NCBI RefSeq assembly: GCF_000430665.1
Contig: NZ_KE387189.1
Coordinates: 1-64,000, forward strand
Origin: Aquimarina muelleri DSM 19832
GTDB lineage: Bacteria; Bacteroidota; Bacteroidia; Flavobacteriales; Flavobacteriaceae
Reading direction: 5' to 3'
Length of the DNA: 64,000 nucleotides
The notes under the pieces were generated by a model, which did not search any database, had not been told where the DNA came from, and saw nothing but the letters and a program-made list of their open reading frames with translations. Shown here piece by piece: positions 24,455 through 34,300 of this stretch (positions are counted from its first letter, which is position 1; each line of letters begins with the position of its first letter). The position numbers and the translations under genes are program-made.

Positions 24455-25839
24455 TTTTCTTCTTTATATTTTATTATAATAAAGTCTTTTGATCCTTTAT
24501 TACTTGGTACATCAAAATCATTACTTTCTGAACTACCAACGATGATTATTTTTTTATCACTTGTTTCTAAACAGCTTTCTCCAAATTCTGCAAGACTACC
24601 TCCAACGGTGGATTGCCATTGTACTACTCCTTTACTATTAATTAGTAGATTTAAGATATCACTTTGCCCTTTATTTTCTTTTATATCTACATCATTACTT
24701 CTGGAGTTTCCTGTAATGATAAAGTTGTTGTTTTGAGTTGTAAAAATACCTCTACCAGTATCGAACTGTGTTCCTCCTATAGATTTTTCCCATAAAACAG
24801 CACCGTTTCCATCTATTTGTATCATCCACAGGTCTGCATTTCCTTTGGCACTAGAAACATCACCATCGTCACTTCGAGAATCTCCTATAATTATATATTT
24901 TCCATCTCCAGTAGATGTTATTGCATAAGCGACATCGATTTCAGATCCTCCATAAGATTTTTGCCAAATCTTAGTGCCTTCAGAGTTTACTTTTACTGCC
25001 CAAAAATCATAGCTTCCTTTACTATTGGTTACATCAAAATCAATACTTTCTGAAGATCCGATCATTAAAAACCCATTATCCTCGGTTTGAAGAACATCAT
25101 AACTTCGATCGTTATTAGTTCCTCCAAAATAGCGCCTCCAGATCTTATTCCCAGATATATCTAATTTTATACCCCAAAATTCTCCTACTCCATGTTTTTC
25201 GTTGTTTTTTGATTTATCATCATTACCTTCTCCATTACTGGCACTTACGTCTAAAAATCCTGTAATAAAATACCCTCCATCATTGGTCTGTACGATAGAA
25301 AAAGCACGATCAATTCCAGAAAAACCAAAGTTTTTTTCCCATTGAATATCTCCTGCACCATTAAGTTTAACAATCCAGTAATCTTGTAAGCCTTCATTTG
25401 AAGTTACATCTTCATCATTACTTCTACTATATCCTACTATTGCATATCCGCCATCATTAGTTTTAATGATTTTTTCTGCTCTCTCGTCTCCGGTTCCTCC
25501 ATAAGTTTTGCTCCATACAATTTCTCCTTCTCTAGTGAGTTTAAGTACCCAATAATCACTATCGGTTGCTGTTTTATCGGTTATATCTCCATCAATACTT
25601 AAGGTGTATCCAGCAATGGCATAACCCCCATCTGCAGTTTCTACTACAGATAGGGCATTATCTTCATTGCTTCCGCCAAATGTTTTTGTCCATTCTATTG
25701 TTCTGATAATTTCTTGTTCTTCTTCTGGATTTGTTTCTGGATTTGTTTCTGGATTTTTATCATCACTACTACAAGAACTTAATACAACCATTGTTATAAA
25801 TACAATACGTTGAATATATAAAAGTTTAAAGGTCTTCAT
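24451..25839 (-). CDS. Lipoprotein with seven about 57-residue repeats (beta-propeller-like)
   Basis: A 462-residue lipoprotein (lipobox VLSSC, then a PETNPETNPE linker). The rest is seven repeats built on the pattern W-x-K-x-[FY]-GG-x-x-x-D-x-[AG], then a DGGY-[AI]-I-x-G strand, then S-x-S-x-D-x-DV-x-x-x-KG, then D-x-W-[IV]-[IV]-K. Seven such units suggest a seven-bladed propeller. The third repeat carries an insertion rich in Asn, Lys and Gly. The function is unknown; a binding or structural surface protein is likely. It lies 21 bp after the choice-of-anchor B gene and overlaps the MbnP gene by 4 bp. Confidence 0.82.
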   Translation of the reverse strand: MKTFKLLYIQRIVFITMVVLSSCSSDDKNPETNPETNPEEEQEIIRTIEWTKTFGGSNEDNALSVVETADGGYAIAGYTLSIDGDITDKTATDSDYWVLKLTREGEIVWSKTYGGTGDERAEKIIKTNDGGYAIVGYSRSNDEDVTSNEGLQDYWIVKLNGAGDIQWEKNFGFSGIDRAFSIVQTNDGGYFITGFLDVSASNGEGNDDKSKNNEKHGVGEFWGIKLDISGNKIWRRYFGGTNNDRSYDVLQTEDNGFLMIGSSESIDFDVTNSKGSYDFWAVKVNSEGTKIWQKSYGGSEIDVAYAITSTGDGKYIIIGDSRSDDGDVSSAKGNADLWMIQIDGNGAVLWEKSIGGTQFDTGRGIFTTQNNNFIITGNSRSNDVDIKENKGQSDILNLLINSKGVVQWQSTVGGSLAEFGESCLETSDKKIIIVGSSESNDFDVPSNKGSKDFIIIKYKEEK

Positions 25840-25860
25840 TTGACTATAAAATTTATCATA

Positions 25861-28563
25861 TTAGTTTTTTACAAAACGTTTTGTATAGACCTGATTGTTT
25901 GCCATGATTTGTACAAAATAGGTGCCAGCTCTTAAATTAGAAACATCTATTGTATTTGTAACAGTCCCTTTGGTTACGGATTGTCCTAAAAAATTTTTAA
26001 TTTCAAAGCTTGCATTTTTTTCTATTCCATCAATAAACACAGTTAAAAGACCTCCTTTAACTGGATTTGGAAATATATGAAATGCTATCTTTTCTACAGG
26101 TGTAATTGGTTCGCTTCTAGAGGCATTGGTGGTTAAGGAAATATTATCAATAGCAATATCTGCTTGCCATGTAGATCCTGTTGTTCTATTAAATCTTAAT
26201 TGCACACTATTTCCAACATAAGCAGAAAGGTTTATGTTAGCAGTATTCCAAGAGTTTCCTTGGTTACCTGTCTGGCTCCATATACTGGCCCATGTTGTAC
26301 CATTATTTGTACTTGCCTCTAAAGCAAAGCTCCCCATATCTGCTGCACCATACATATGGTATGCAAATGAAAATGTGGCTGAAGTTTGACTACTTAGATC
26401 AAAACAAGGAGAGTTTATAATAGCTTGTTTATTAGGGAATCCTTCTGTTCCTGAGGCTTCTACATAGATATAATATGTCCCTTGTGTAGCACTAGATGGC
26501 CCTGTGTTATTAGAAGGTGTTCCATTTGCATCTATAGTCCAATCTATATTATCTGTAGAAGATTGTGTCCATACCCCAAGTGTATTTTCAAAACTTTCAT
26601 TATAAGGAAAAGAAGATATTCCAGAAGAACATCCTTGGCTTCCGCCACTGCCAGCGGTAATATTAACAGTATAGTCCTCAACCTCTCCATATTCAAAAGA
26701 TTCGCAGGAGGTTGGTATACCATTATATTTCATAGAAACACGCATTCTGGTTGCTCCTTCAGCTGTTGCTGCGGGAACAGTAAAACTCCCGGTAACCGGA
26801 GTTGTTTTAGAGGCTGCTTTAGTCCATACCTGTTCTCCTGAATCTGTAAAATCTCCATCTTTGTTATAATCTATCCATACACTATACCCTTCATTATAAA
26901 TATTATTTGCCCAAGTTGGTGTTATTGTAATAGTTTGTAAACTTCCTTTTGCTATGTCTGTTGCGATTGATGTATTGTCTGCATAGCCTCCATTAGAGGC
27001 TCCTGTAGTGTTGTTAATAGTTCCTAAGCTAACATTGCTTATATATTCGTCAGCAATACTATTACCATTAGATGCACAATAGTTTATTTGTACATTGGTA
27101 GTTGTAAAATTAGTAGAGGCACTAAAACCAGAAGAGGTTCCGTCTTGGCATTTACTTTTTACCTGTACTTCATAAGCTGTAGTAGCCGTTAAACCTGTTA
27201 TGTTATAAGAAGCAGAATTTGAAGTAGCAGTAGTCCAAGAGGTTGCTCCTGTTTGGCGATATCTTATATCATAAGTTGCATTTGATATAGAGGTCCAGTT
27301 TATTGTAGCTGTTGTTGCTCCTATATTAGAAGATGTTACTCCTACGGGTACTGTTGCGATACATTCTCCTCCAGAAGTATTGCTTTTACGAACTAAGAAA
27401 AGTCCTCCTTGAATATCGCTTATAACTATGTTTCCACTACTAAAATAAGGATATACGTTCCATACACCATCCATAGTTACACTATTACTAGAAGTATATG
27501 TGTCAAAAAAACCTACCTCTGTCATTGTTTTAGCTCCTATGCTAGAAATGTCTATTACCCTTAAACCTGCTCTATAATTTGCAAGGTAAAATAAATTCCC
27601 TTTTACGTAGCCATTATGATCTGTGGAAGGAGTAGGTCCAAAGTAGTTAAAATGGAATTTTGGATTATCTAAATCTTGAAAATCAAATACAATTGTTTTG
27701 GTATTGAAACCTACACCTTGTTCATCTAATTCATCTCCTAATATAAAGTATTTTAAATCTTCTGTGAACCATCCCTGATGGGTATATTTAACATCTGTAT
27801 ATTTTATAGTAGATATAGTAACAGGATTTGATTTATTAGTTATGTCCGCTATTACTATTTCAATCTCATTACTACCTATTAAAATTTCTTTTCCAGTATA
27901 ATCACTATCTGGCCCATTATAAGTTATTACTTGCGCATCATGTGTATAGGCTCTTTGTCCTCCAGATAAAAGCCCTCCTGCGTTAATAGGATTTTTTGGG
28001 TCTTGAATATTAATAAATAGAGGTCCCCCTTTATAAGGCCCAGAGTTTCTTTGAGCTCCTACTACATAGGCATATCCAGAATCTTCGTTGATTACAATAT
28101 TATGGGCATTTCCAAATTCTGTATATCTTGTATCTGCTGTAAATGTTTGAGGTGGATTCGCTACATTCCGTAATCTGGTTAAGTCAAAAACCTGTAATCC
28201 ATGACCACTAGCTTCGCTTACAATAAAAGCATGATCTTTATATACTTTTACATCTCTCCAAGTACTATTAGAAGTAGCAGTAGGGAGTTTGCCTAAATAT
28301 ACTGGATTAGTAGGGTTGGAAATATTTATAAATGCAGTACCATTATTTAATCCGATAATTGCATATTCGTTACCATTTTGTGGATCTGTCCATCCCCAGC
28401 TATCATTACCCAAACTGGCGTTCATAGTAGATAGAGTTACTTGAGACATTAAATCGTAATCGTTACATGGGTAAGAACCAGCAAACCCATTTTGACAGGG
28501 GGTTTGACCATAAGAATATACCACTGTAATTAACAGCAGAAGAGTAGTTATTAAATTTTTCAT
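25861..28563 (-). CDS. T9SS choice-of-anchor B protein with FN3, GEVED and MAM-like domains
   Basis: A 900-residue secreted protein. A signal peptide ends near residue 19 (VVYSYGQ). Residues about 40-395 form the choice-of-anchor B beta-propeller-like region (WGWTDPQNGNEYAIIGLNNG, HNIVINEDSGYAYVVG, THDAQVI). Then follow a fibronectin type III domain (about 400-490), a GEVED domain (SVWIDYNKDGDF and FEYGEVEDYTVNI), a MAM-like or jelly-roll domain (about 645-810), and a T9SS type A sorting domain (IFPNPVKGGLLTV to GTYFVQIMANNQVY). It is first in the operon ending with the MbnP/MbnH pair, suggesting a surface complex (inference). Confidence 0.87.
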   Translation of the reverse strand: MKNLITTLLLLITVVYSYGQTPCQNGFAGSYPCNDYDLMSQVTLSTMNASLGNDSWGWTDPQNGNEYAIIGLNNGTAFINISNPTNPVYLGKLPTATSNSTWRDVKVYKDHAFIVSEASGHGLQVFDLTRLRNVANPPQTFTADTRYTEFGNAHNIVINEDSGYAYVVGAQRNSGPYKGGPLFINIQDPKNPINAGGLLSGGQRAYTHDAQVITYNGPDSDYTGKEILIGSNEIEIVIADITNKSNPVTISTIKYTDVKYTHQGWFTEDLKYFILGDELDEQGVGFNTKTIVFDFQDLDNPKFHFNYFGPTPSTDHNGYVKGNLFYLANYRAGLRVIDISSIGAKTMTEVGFFDTYTSSNSVTMDGVWNVYPYFSSGNIVISDIQGGLFLVRKSNTSGGECIATVPVGVTSSNIGATTATINWTSISNATYDIRYRQTGATSWTTATSNSASYNITGLTATTAYEVQVKSKCQDGTSSGFSASTNFTTTNVQINYCASNGNSIADEYISNVSLGTINNTTGASNGGYADNTSIATDIAKGSLQTITITPTWANNIYNEGYSVWIDYNKDGDFTDSGEQVWTKAASKTTPVTGSFTVPAATAEGATRMRVSMKYNGIPTSCESFEYGEVEDYTVNITAGSGGSQGCSSGISSFPYNESFENTLGVWTQSSTDNIDWTIDANGTPSNNTGPSSATQGTYYIYVEASGTEGFPNKQAIINSPCFDLSSQTSATFSFAYHMYGAADMGSFALEASTNNGTTWASIWSQTGNQGNSWNTANINLSAYVGNSVQLRFNRTTGSTWQADIAIDNISLTTNASRSEPITPVEKIAFHIFPNPVKGGLLTVFIDGIEKNASFEIKNFLGQSVTKGTVTNTIDVSNLRAGTYFVQIMANNQVYTKRFVKN

Positions 28564-29078
28564 TGAGTTTGTGTTTTAAGAGTTAGTTATAACGTTAAGT
28601 TTTTGTCATGTATAAATATTTAGTTAAAAAAATAAAAATACAATTAATTTGCTAAATTATTTTATAATTTATTAACGATATCCTATTAATTTGTTGTTTA
28701 TTAACTATTTTTAACATTTTTTAAGATAGAGGGGTGCCTTTTTTTAAACCTAAGGCTTATAGTTTTAACAAACAATAAGTTAAATATCAAAATTTATCGA
28801 TTTACATAATTTTTTTGTTAAAAAATTATACAATTACAAATACATGATTATCATTTATAACTATGCGGCTGATTTATTACTTTTATATCCTAAAGAAATT
28901 AATAACAAGATAAAAAACAAAAAGAGTAGGTGGTTTTTTACTATGGCTACTATTTTAGTGAAAACATAAAGTCATTATTATAAAAAAGAGAGATAAATTA
29001 ATATTTGTTGCATATGGAATAGATTTTATTTTTATAAATTATAGTAGATAAAAATATCATGTTGCCTAAATTTGCAAA
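28564..29078. other. Divergent intergenic region
   Basis: About 515 bp of very AT-rich DNA lie between the minus-strand surface operon and thiL. No gene or hairpin terminator was found. TAAATTTG at 29067-29074 matches the -7 consensus but lies only 4 nt before the thiL ATG and lacks a -33 TTG, so it would give an almost leaderless transcript. It may be coincidental. Confidence 0.5.
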
Positions 29079-30125
29079 ATGATTGAAAATAAAAATACAT
29101 CAAGAACACAGATATCTGAATTAGGAGAATTTGGACTCATTAATCATTTAACTAAAGGTTTTAAAATCAAGCAAAAGACTACAGCTATTGGCGTTGGTGA
29201 TGATGCGGCAGTTTTAGATTTTAAGAATAAGAAATGTGTTTTAACAACAGACTTATTGATTGAAGGAGTGCACTTTGATTTATCTTATGTGCCTTTAAAA
29301 CATTTAGGATATAAAGCGGTAGTTGTTAATCTGTCTGATGTATATGCAATGAATGCAATAGCAACACAAATAACAGTTTCGATTGCGGTATCTAATAGAT
29401 TTCCTTTGGAAGCTTTAGAAGAACTGTATTCGGGGATTGAAGCTGCTTCAAAAATTTATAATGTAGATCTGGTAGGAGGAGATACCACTTCTTCAACAAC
29501 TGGTTTGTTAATTAGTATAACAGCTGTAGGATATGCTGAAGAAAAAGAATTGGTTTATCGCAATGGTGCTAAAGAAAATGATCTTTTAGTTGTAACTGGA
29601 GATTTGGGAGCAGCATATTTAGGGCTTCAAGTATTAGAAAGAGAAAAAGAAGTCTATAAAGTCAATCCAAATTCGCAGCCAGATCTAGATCCATATACTT
29701 ACCTTATCGAAAGACAGCTTAAACCAGAAGCTAGAAAAGATATACGAGAACTCCTGCAAGCTCTGGATGTACAGCCCACAAGTATGATTGATATAAGTGA
29801 TGGTTTATCTTCTGAAATTATACACTTGTGTAAACAATCCAAAGTCGGAGTAAATTTATATGAAGAAAAAATCCCATTAGATCCCACGGTAATATCTGCT
29901 TGCGAGGAATTTAAATTAAATAGTACTACTGTGGCTTTAAATGGCGGAGAAGATTACGAATTATTGTTTACTATCCAGCAAGAAGATTATTCAAAAATTA
30001 AAGCAAATCCTAGTTTAACCGTTATTGGTCATATAACGGATGAAAAAAGTGGGATAGGATTAGTTACCAGATCTAATGAAAAGATAGAAATAAAAGCTCA
30101 AGGGTGGAACCCTATAAACGAATAG
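29079..30125 (+). CDS. thiL: Thiamine-monophosphate kinase
   Basis: A 348-residue ThiL, which phosphorylates thiamine phosphate to the active cofactor thiamine pyrophosphate. Seen are the N-terminal GIGDDAAV-like AIGVGDDAAVLDF, LLIEGVHFDLSY, KAVVVNLSDVYAMNA, the VGGDTTSS loop, MIDISDGLSSEIIHL and NGGEDYELLFT. Length is normal. It stands alone, and its 3' end faces a short minus-strand gene with only 5 bp between them. Confidence 0.96.
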   Translation: MIENKNTSRTQISELGEFGLINHLTKGFKIKQKTTAIGVGDDAAVLDFKNKKCVLTTDLLIEGVHFDLSYVPLKHLGYKAVVVNLSDVYAMNAIATQITVSIAVSNRFPLEALEELYSGIEAASKIYNVDLVGGDTTSSTTGLLISITAVGYAEEKELVYRNGAKENDLLVVTGDLGAAYLGLQVLEREKEVYKVNPNSQPDLDPYTYLIERQLKPEARKDIRELLQALDVQPTSMIDISDGLSSEIIHLCKQSKVGVNLYEEKIPLDPTVISACEEFKLNSTTVALNGGEDYELLFTIQQEDYSKIKANPSLTVIGHITDEKSGIGLVTRSNEKIEIKAQGWNPINE

Positions 30126-30130
30126 AATAG

Positions 30131-30400
30131 TTATGATACTACCCGAAAAGAAGTATCTATATTGATTTTTGCCATTTTTTTGGCATGCACAGAAGCTAAA
30201 GCATTATTAATTTCTTTTAATTTAGGTGTCATTATTTCTAATCGACCTCGACTATTAGTTGTAGCTTGCTCACCGCAATGAGAACAAGTATACTCTTTTA
30301 TATGATGTGTAACGTTTTTAGAAAGAAGGTAATTATGACCGAACAAAGAACAATAGATTTTAGAAAAAGAAAATGCGGCGCTAGGGGTAGTTTTTTTCAT
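30131..30400 (-). CDS. Small zinc-ribbon-like protein
   Basis: An 89-residue protein with CSLFGHNY near residue 17 and YTCSHCGEQATTNSRG near residue 38. The Cys/His pairs suggest one zinc site, similar in layout to DUF1660-type phage proteins, though the match is only by pattern. The tail is basic with no membrane segment. It appears to be an independent gene convergent with thiL. The function is unknown. Confidence 0.65.
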   Translation of the reverse strand: MKKTTPSAAFSFSKIYCSLFGHNYLLSKNVTHHIKEYTCSHCGEQATTNSRGRLEIMTPKLKEINNALASVHAKKMAKINIDTSFRVVS

Positions 30401-30639
30401 TATTTTTAAGGGGTTAAAAATTCATAAAAAGGGGTTAAATGTTCATTATCAATACAATAATAACATATTTTTTATAACTATCCATGTTTTTGTAAGAAAA
30501 AAACGCATTTCATGTACGTTTTTTAAGTAAGAATGTAATTTTAAAGTGTTTTTTAGCCATCAAAAATGTATTTTGTCTATATTTTTGATTTTCTGTAGTT
30601 GTGAAAAGTAAGAATACACTTCTTTCTATTAGTTGTATA

Positions 30640-31419
30640 TTATATAGAATTTAAAAATCGACTAAGTTCTATCATATATTGCTCTTTATTTTCTAGATAA
30701 GACATGTGTCCCCCTTCAAGACTGACTAAATCAACATTATTTTGTTTTGCTTCTGCACAGCTTTGTTTATAGGGTAGAATAGGGTCTTTAATTCCAGCAA
30801 AAATTACTTTAAACCCTTTAAAATTAGCCAAAATATTGGTTCGATCTTTTCTAATCTTCATCCCTTCAAGAGCAGAAATAATTCCTTGTAAGGACATCTT
30901 AGAGGCTTGATTTTTAATTTCATGTATTTCGCTAGCAAACTGTAGCTGGTTTTCTTCTGCAAAAAGATTAGCTATTGCCATACTTGTATATGCATTAGGA
31001 TTTTTTTTAACAATATTAATAGCTCTGGTTCTATTATATTTCCTTTCTTCACTATCGGGAAATGAAGTAGAGTTAAGCAGTGCAATACCCAAAATCAAAT
31101 CAGGGAAAAGATCTACACAGGCCAAAGATACATATCCCCCCATAGAGTGTCCCACAAAAACAGCTTTGGATATACTTAGATTTTCTAAAACAGTTTTTAC
31201 GGCTTTTGCCATATCTTCCATAGTATGTATGTATCCTATATTTCCAGAGTGACCATGACCTAAAAGGTCGATCAAAATACATTGATAGCTATCCGTTAGA
31301 GACTCTGTGGTTTTCTCCCACATGTTTAAATTTTCTAAAAACCCATGAAGAAATACTACAGGTATTCCTTTCCCTAAAGTGTTATAATTTATTTTAATCC
31401 CTTTATACAGTAATATCAT
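30640..31419 (-). CDS. Alpha/beta-fold hydrolase
   Basis: A 259-residue alpha/beta hydrolase. Seen are the oxyanion HGFLENLNMWE segment, the nucleophile elbow VGHSMGGYVSLA, the acid region FAGIKDPILPY, and the final histidine in LEGGHMSYLEN. It resembles small esterase or MhpC-type hydrolases; the substrate cannot be told. It is divergent from brnQ with 38 bp between the start codons. Confidence 0.88.
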   Translation of the reverse strand: MILLYKGIKINYNTLGKGIPVVFLHGFLENLNMWEKTTESLTDSYQCILIDLLGHGHSGNIGYIHTMEDMAKAVKTVLENLSISKAVFVGHSMGGYVSLACVDLFPDLILGIALLNSTSFPDSEERKYNRTRAINIVKKNPNAYTSMAIANLFAEENQLQFASEIHEIKNQASKMSLQGIISALEGMKIRKDRTNILANFKGFKVIFAGIKDPILPYKQSCAEAKQNNVDLVSLEGGHMSYLENKEQYMIELSRFLNSI

Positions 31420-31457
31420 TATGAAAGTTTATTTTTAAGGTTGATAAACCTAACTAA

Positions 31458-32744
31458 ATGAGATTTAATAAAGAAACTTTCGTAGCAGGATTTGCATTAT
31501 TTTCTATGTTTTTTGGTGCAGGAAACCTCATGTTTCCACCTCTTCTTGGTTTAAAAGCGGGAGATGCATGGTTTATGGTTACACTAGGTTTTGTTATTTC
31601 GGCAGTAATTATACCTTTATTAGGGATTTTTGCGCACGCCAGACTACAAGGTACCATGTTAGATTTTGCAAAAAAGGTGTCTCCTACTTTTAGTCTTATT
31701 TACTGTATTCTTGTCTATTTAATATCGATTACATTGCCTTCCCCAAGAACTGCTTCTGTAACTCATGAAATGGTAATTCAACCTTTTTTTGGTACCAGCG
31801 CATGGTTAACAAGTGTTGTTTACTTTTCTTTGGTTTTACTTTTTGTACTTAATCGCTCTAAAGTTCTTAATCTATTAGGTAAATTTTTATCTCCTGTCTT
31901 ATTTATTGTTGTTTTAAGTATTATATGTATAGGTGTTTTTTCTGTACAGAACCCTGTTATAAACCCATCTGAATTTAAAACACCAATGATTAAGGGATTG
32001 TTAGAAGGGTACCAAACTTTTGACGCCATTGGTGCTGTTGTTGTTGGCGCTGTTATTATAATTTCTTTAAAAATAAAAGGAGAAAATAATTTTATTAGAA
32101 ACAGGAGGGTAATTATAAGCTCTGGTATTGTAGCAGGAATGGGACTTTTGATAATCTATTCTGGAATGATATATAATGGAGCGTTGTTTAGTACCCAATT
32201 TGAAACCAATGTAACGCGAACGGAATTATTATCTGGTTTAAGTTTCATAACTCTTGGTAAGATAGGAAAAACATTTTTAAGCATTTTAGTTGGTTTAGCC
32301 TGTTTTACAACTGCAGTTGGTATTATAACTGGTACTGCGGATTTTATAAAAGGGTTGTTTAATAACTCTCAAAAAGTGTATATTCTTACTGCAGTTATAG
32401 CTTGCTTTTTAGGTGTTCTAATAGGGCAATTTAATGTTCATAATATTGTCACTATAGCTATACCAGCTCTTATGTTTATATATCCTATAACTATTATTTT
32501 AATAGTTTTAAATATATTACCTAATAGATTTACTTCTCCGCTAGTATTTAGAGCAGTGGTTGTTGTAACCATTATGTTTAGTATTCCTGATTTTTTTGGA
32601 TCTATAGGTATGCAGAAATTTATTAGTCCAATTTTAGAGATTCTTCCTTTTGGGAAATATAGCCTAGCTTGGTTAATACCTGCAATAGTAACCTTAATTC
32701 TTATGAATGTTTTGTCTTACAAAAAAGACAAAACAATTTCTTAA
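31458..32744 (+). CDS. brnQ: Branched-chain amino acid:cation symporter BrnQ
   Basis: A 428-residue integral membrane protein of the LIVCS family, importing leucine, isoleucine and valine with sodium or protons. The N-terminal FALFSMFFGAGNLMFPPLLG is the family signature. About twelve hydrophobic segments follow. It is typical in length and probably monocistronic. Confidence 0.92.
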   Translation: MRFNKETFVAGFALFSMFFGAGNLMFPPLLGLKAGDAWFMVTLGFVISAVIIPLLGIFAHARLQGTMLDFAKKVSPTFSLIYCILVYLISITLPSPRTASVTHEMVIQPFFGTSAWLTSVVYFSLVLLFVLNRSKVLNLLGKFLSPVLFIVVLSIICIGVFSVQNPVINPSEFKTPMIKGLLEGYQTFDAIGAVVVGAVIIISLKIKGENNFIRNRRVIISSGIVAGMGLLIIYSGMIYNGALFSTQFETNVTRTELLSGLSFITLGKIGKTFLSILVGLACFTTAVGIITGTADFIKGLFNNSQKVYILTAVIACFLGVLIGQFNVHNIVTIAIPALMFIYPITIILIVLNILPNRFTSPLVFRAVVVVTIMFSIPDFFGSIGMQKFISPILEILPFGKYSLAWLIPAIVTLILMNVLSYKKDKTIS

Positions 32745-32759
32745 ACTTTTTTAAAAATT

Positions 32760-32778
32760 AGGGGGGATCTCCCCCTTT
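32760..32778 (+). terminator. Possible weak terminator after brnQ
   Basis: The G5/C5 hairpin AGGGGG-GATC-TCCCCCT is followed by only TTTCT. It is short but GC-rich for this genome, 15 bp after the brnQ stop. Confidence 0.4.
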
Positions 32779-32922
32779 CTATCGAATTGTTTTTTACTAT
32801 TTTCGTGCTGAAAAATAATTTATTTTATACTAATATCATTTGTCATTTGAATTTAGTAGAATAAAACATTCTTGTTTTTTAATAAATTCAAAAAATAGCT
32901 AGTATCAAAAAAGGAAATGCCT

Positions 32923-34266
32923 ATGAAAAAAATAATTACTCTAACATGTATCTCTTTATTTTTATTTTCTTGTAGTGACGATGATGATTATATCCCTGTT
33001 GGATCAGGTTTAGATAAAGAACTAACAACTATTTTAACAACTGTTTCTGAAGATAAAACACTATCCTATTTTATTTTACCAGAAAGTGATGACTATCTTA
33101 ATATTCCTCAAGATCCTTTAAATGTAATTACTAAAGAAAAGGTAGAATTAGGTAAATTATTGTTACACGAAACTGCGTTGGGCAGAAAACCAAAAATGAC
33201 AGAGATGACAGCTACATATTCTTGTGCTTCTTGTCATCAAGCTGCAGCAGGTTTTAGTTCTGCTTTACGACAAGGGATTGGAGAGTGTGGTGTTGGATTT
33301 GGAATCAATGGTAATGGTAGGATAATTAATCAAGGTGTTCCTATTGATTCTGTAGATATCCAACCTATTCGTTCTCCTACTCTTTTAAATGTTGCATACC
33401 AAGATGTAATGCTTTGGAATGGGCAATTTGGAGCTACAGGAACCAATCAAGGAACTGAGGCAAATTGGGGTCAAATACCTGAGAATTTTTTAGGATTTCA
33501 AGGGGTAGAAGTTCAAGCTATAAAAGGGCAAGGTGTTCATCGATTATTAGTTGATGAGGATTTTGTAATTACTTTTGGATATAAAGAAATGTTTGACCAA
33601 GCTTTTACGGATATAGTAGAAAAACAAAGATATACTACTAAAAATGCAGGCCTTGCAATAGCTGCATATGAAAGAACTTTGCTTGCAAATAAATCACCTT
33701 GGCAACAATGGCTAAAAGGGGATCGTAACGCTATGACTACTGTAGAAAAAAAAGGAGCTATAACTTTTTTTAGTAAAGGAAAATGTTATGAATGTCATAC
33801 TGGTCCTGCTTTAAGCGATAAAGGTTTTTATGCATTTGGAATGGGAGATTTTGATAACTCTAATAAGGCAGTAGTTGTTGCTAACTCTGGATTTGAAAAT
33901 ATAAAAAAAGGAAGAGGTGGTTTTACCAAAAACACTAATGATGATTATAAGTTTAAAACACCTACTCTATACAATTTGTTAGATAATGGTTTTTATGGTC
34001 ATGGAGGAACATTTACATCTGTAAGGGATGTTATTGCATACAAAAACAAAGGAATCCCACAATCTACAGAAGCAACGGTTGAAAATTTCGCATCACAATT
34101 TGGAACTATTGATTTAACAGATGATGAAATAAATAACCTAACTGCTTTTATAGAAAACAGTTTACGAGATAGTAATCTAACCAGATATGTTCCTGAAACA
34201 TTAAAATCTGGACAATGTTTTCCTACTAATGATATACAGTCTCAAATTGATTTGGGATGTAATTAA
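32923..34266 (+). CDS. Dihaem cytochrome-c peroxidase family lipoprotein
   Basis: A 447-residue lipoprotein (lipobox LFLFSC near residue 17) of the CcP/MauG family. The haem motifs are YSCASCH (about 101-105) and CYECH (about 288-292); a third conserved region reads FKTPTLYNLLDNGFYGHGG. It would act in the periplasm or at the outer membrane on peroxide or on a protein partner. It is longer than the MbnH-like protein at 22645 and not next to an MbnP gene. ATG at 32923 is preferred over 32917 because an AAGGA lies at proper spacing from it. Confidence 0.88.
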   Translation: MKKIITLTCISLFLFSCSDDDDYIPVGSGLDKELTTILTTVSEDKTLSYFILPESDDYLNIPQDPLNVITKEKVELGKLLLHETALGRKPKMTEMTATYSCASCHQAAAGFSSALRQGIGECGVGFGINGNGRIINQGVPIDSVDIQPIRSPTLLNVAYQDVMLWNGQFGATGTNQGTEANWGQIPENFLGFQGVEVQAIKGQGVHRLLVDEDFVITFGYKEMFDQAFTDIVEKQRYTTKNAGLAIAAYERTLLANKSPWQQWLKGDRNAMTTVEKKGAITFFSKGKCYECHTGPALSDKGFYAFGMGDFDNSNKAVVVANSGFENIKKGRGGFTKNTNDDYKFKTPTLYNLLDNGFYGHGGTFTSVRDVIAYKNKGIPQSTEATVENFASQFGTIDLTDDEINNLTAFIENSLRDSNLTRYVPETLKSGQCFPTNDIQSQIDLGCN

Positions 34267-34300
34267 TAAGTTAATATAGATTAAAATATACAGATAAAAC

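Noticed and set aside
26482-26841. 119-codon plus-strand frame rich in Cys and Arg
   Set aside because: Antisense shadow of the GEVED and MAM-like region of the choice-of-anchor B gene.
31454-31657. Minus-strand frame at the start of brnQ
   Set aside because: Shadow of the BrnQ signature region, with no independent support.
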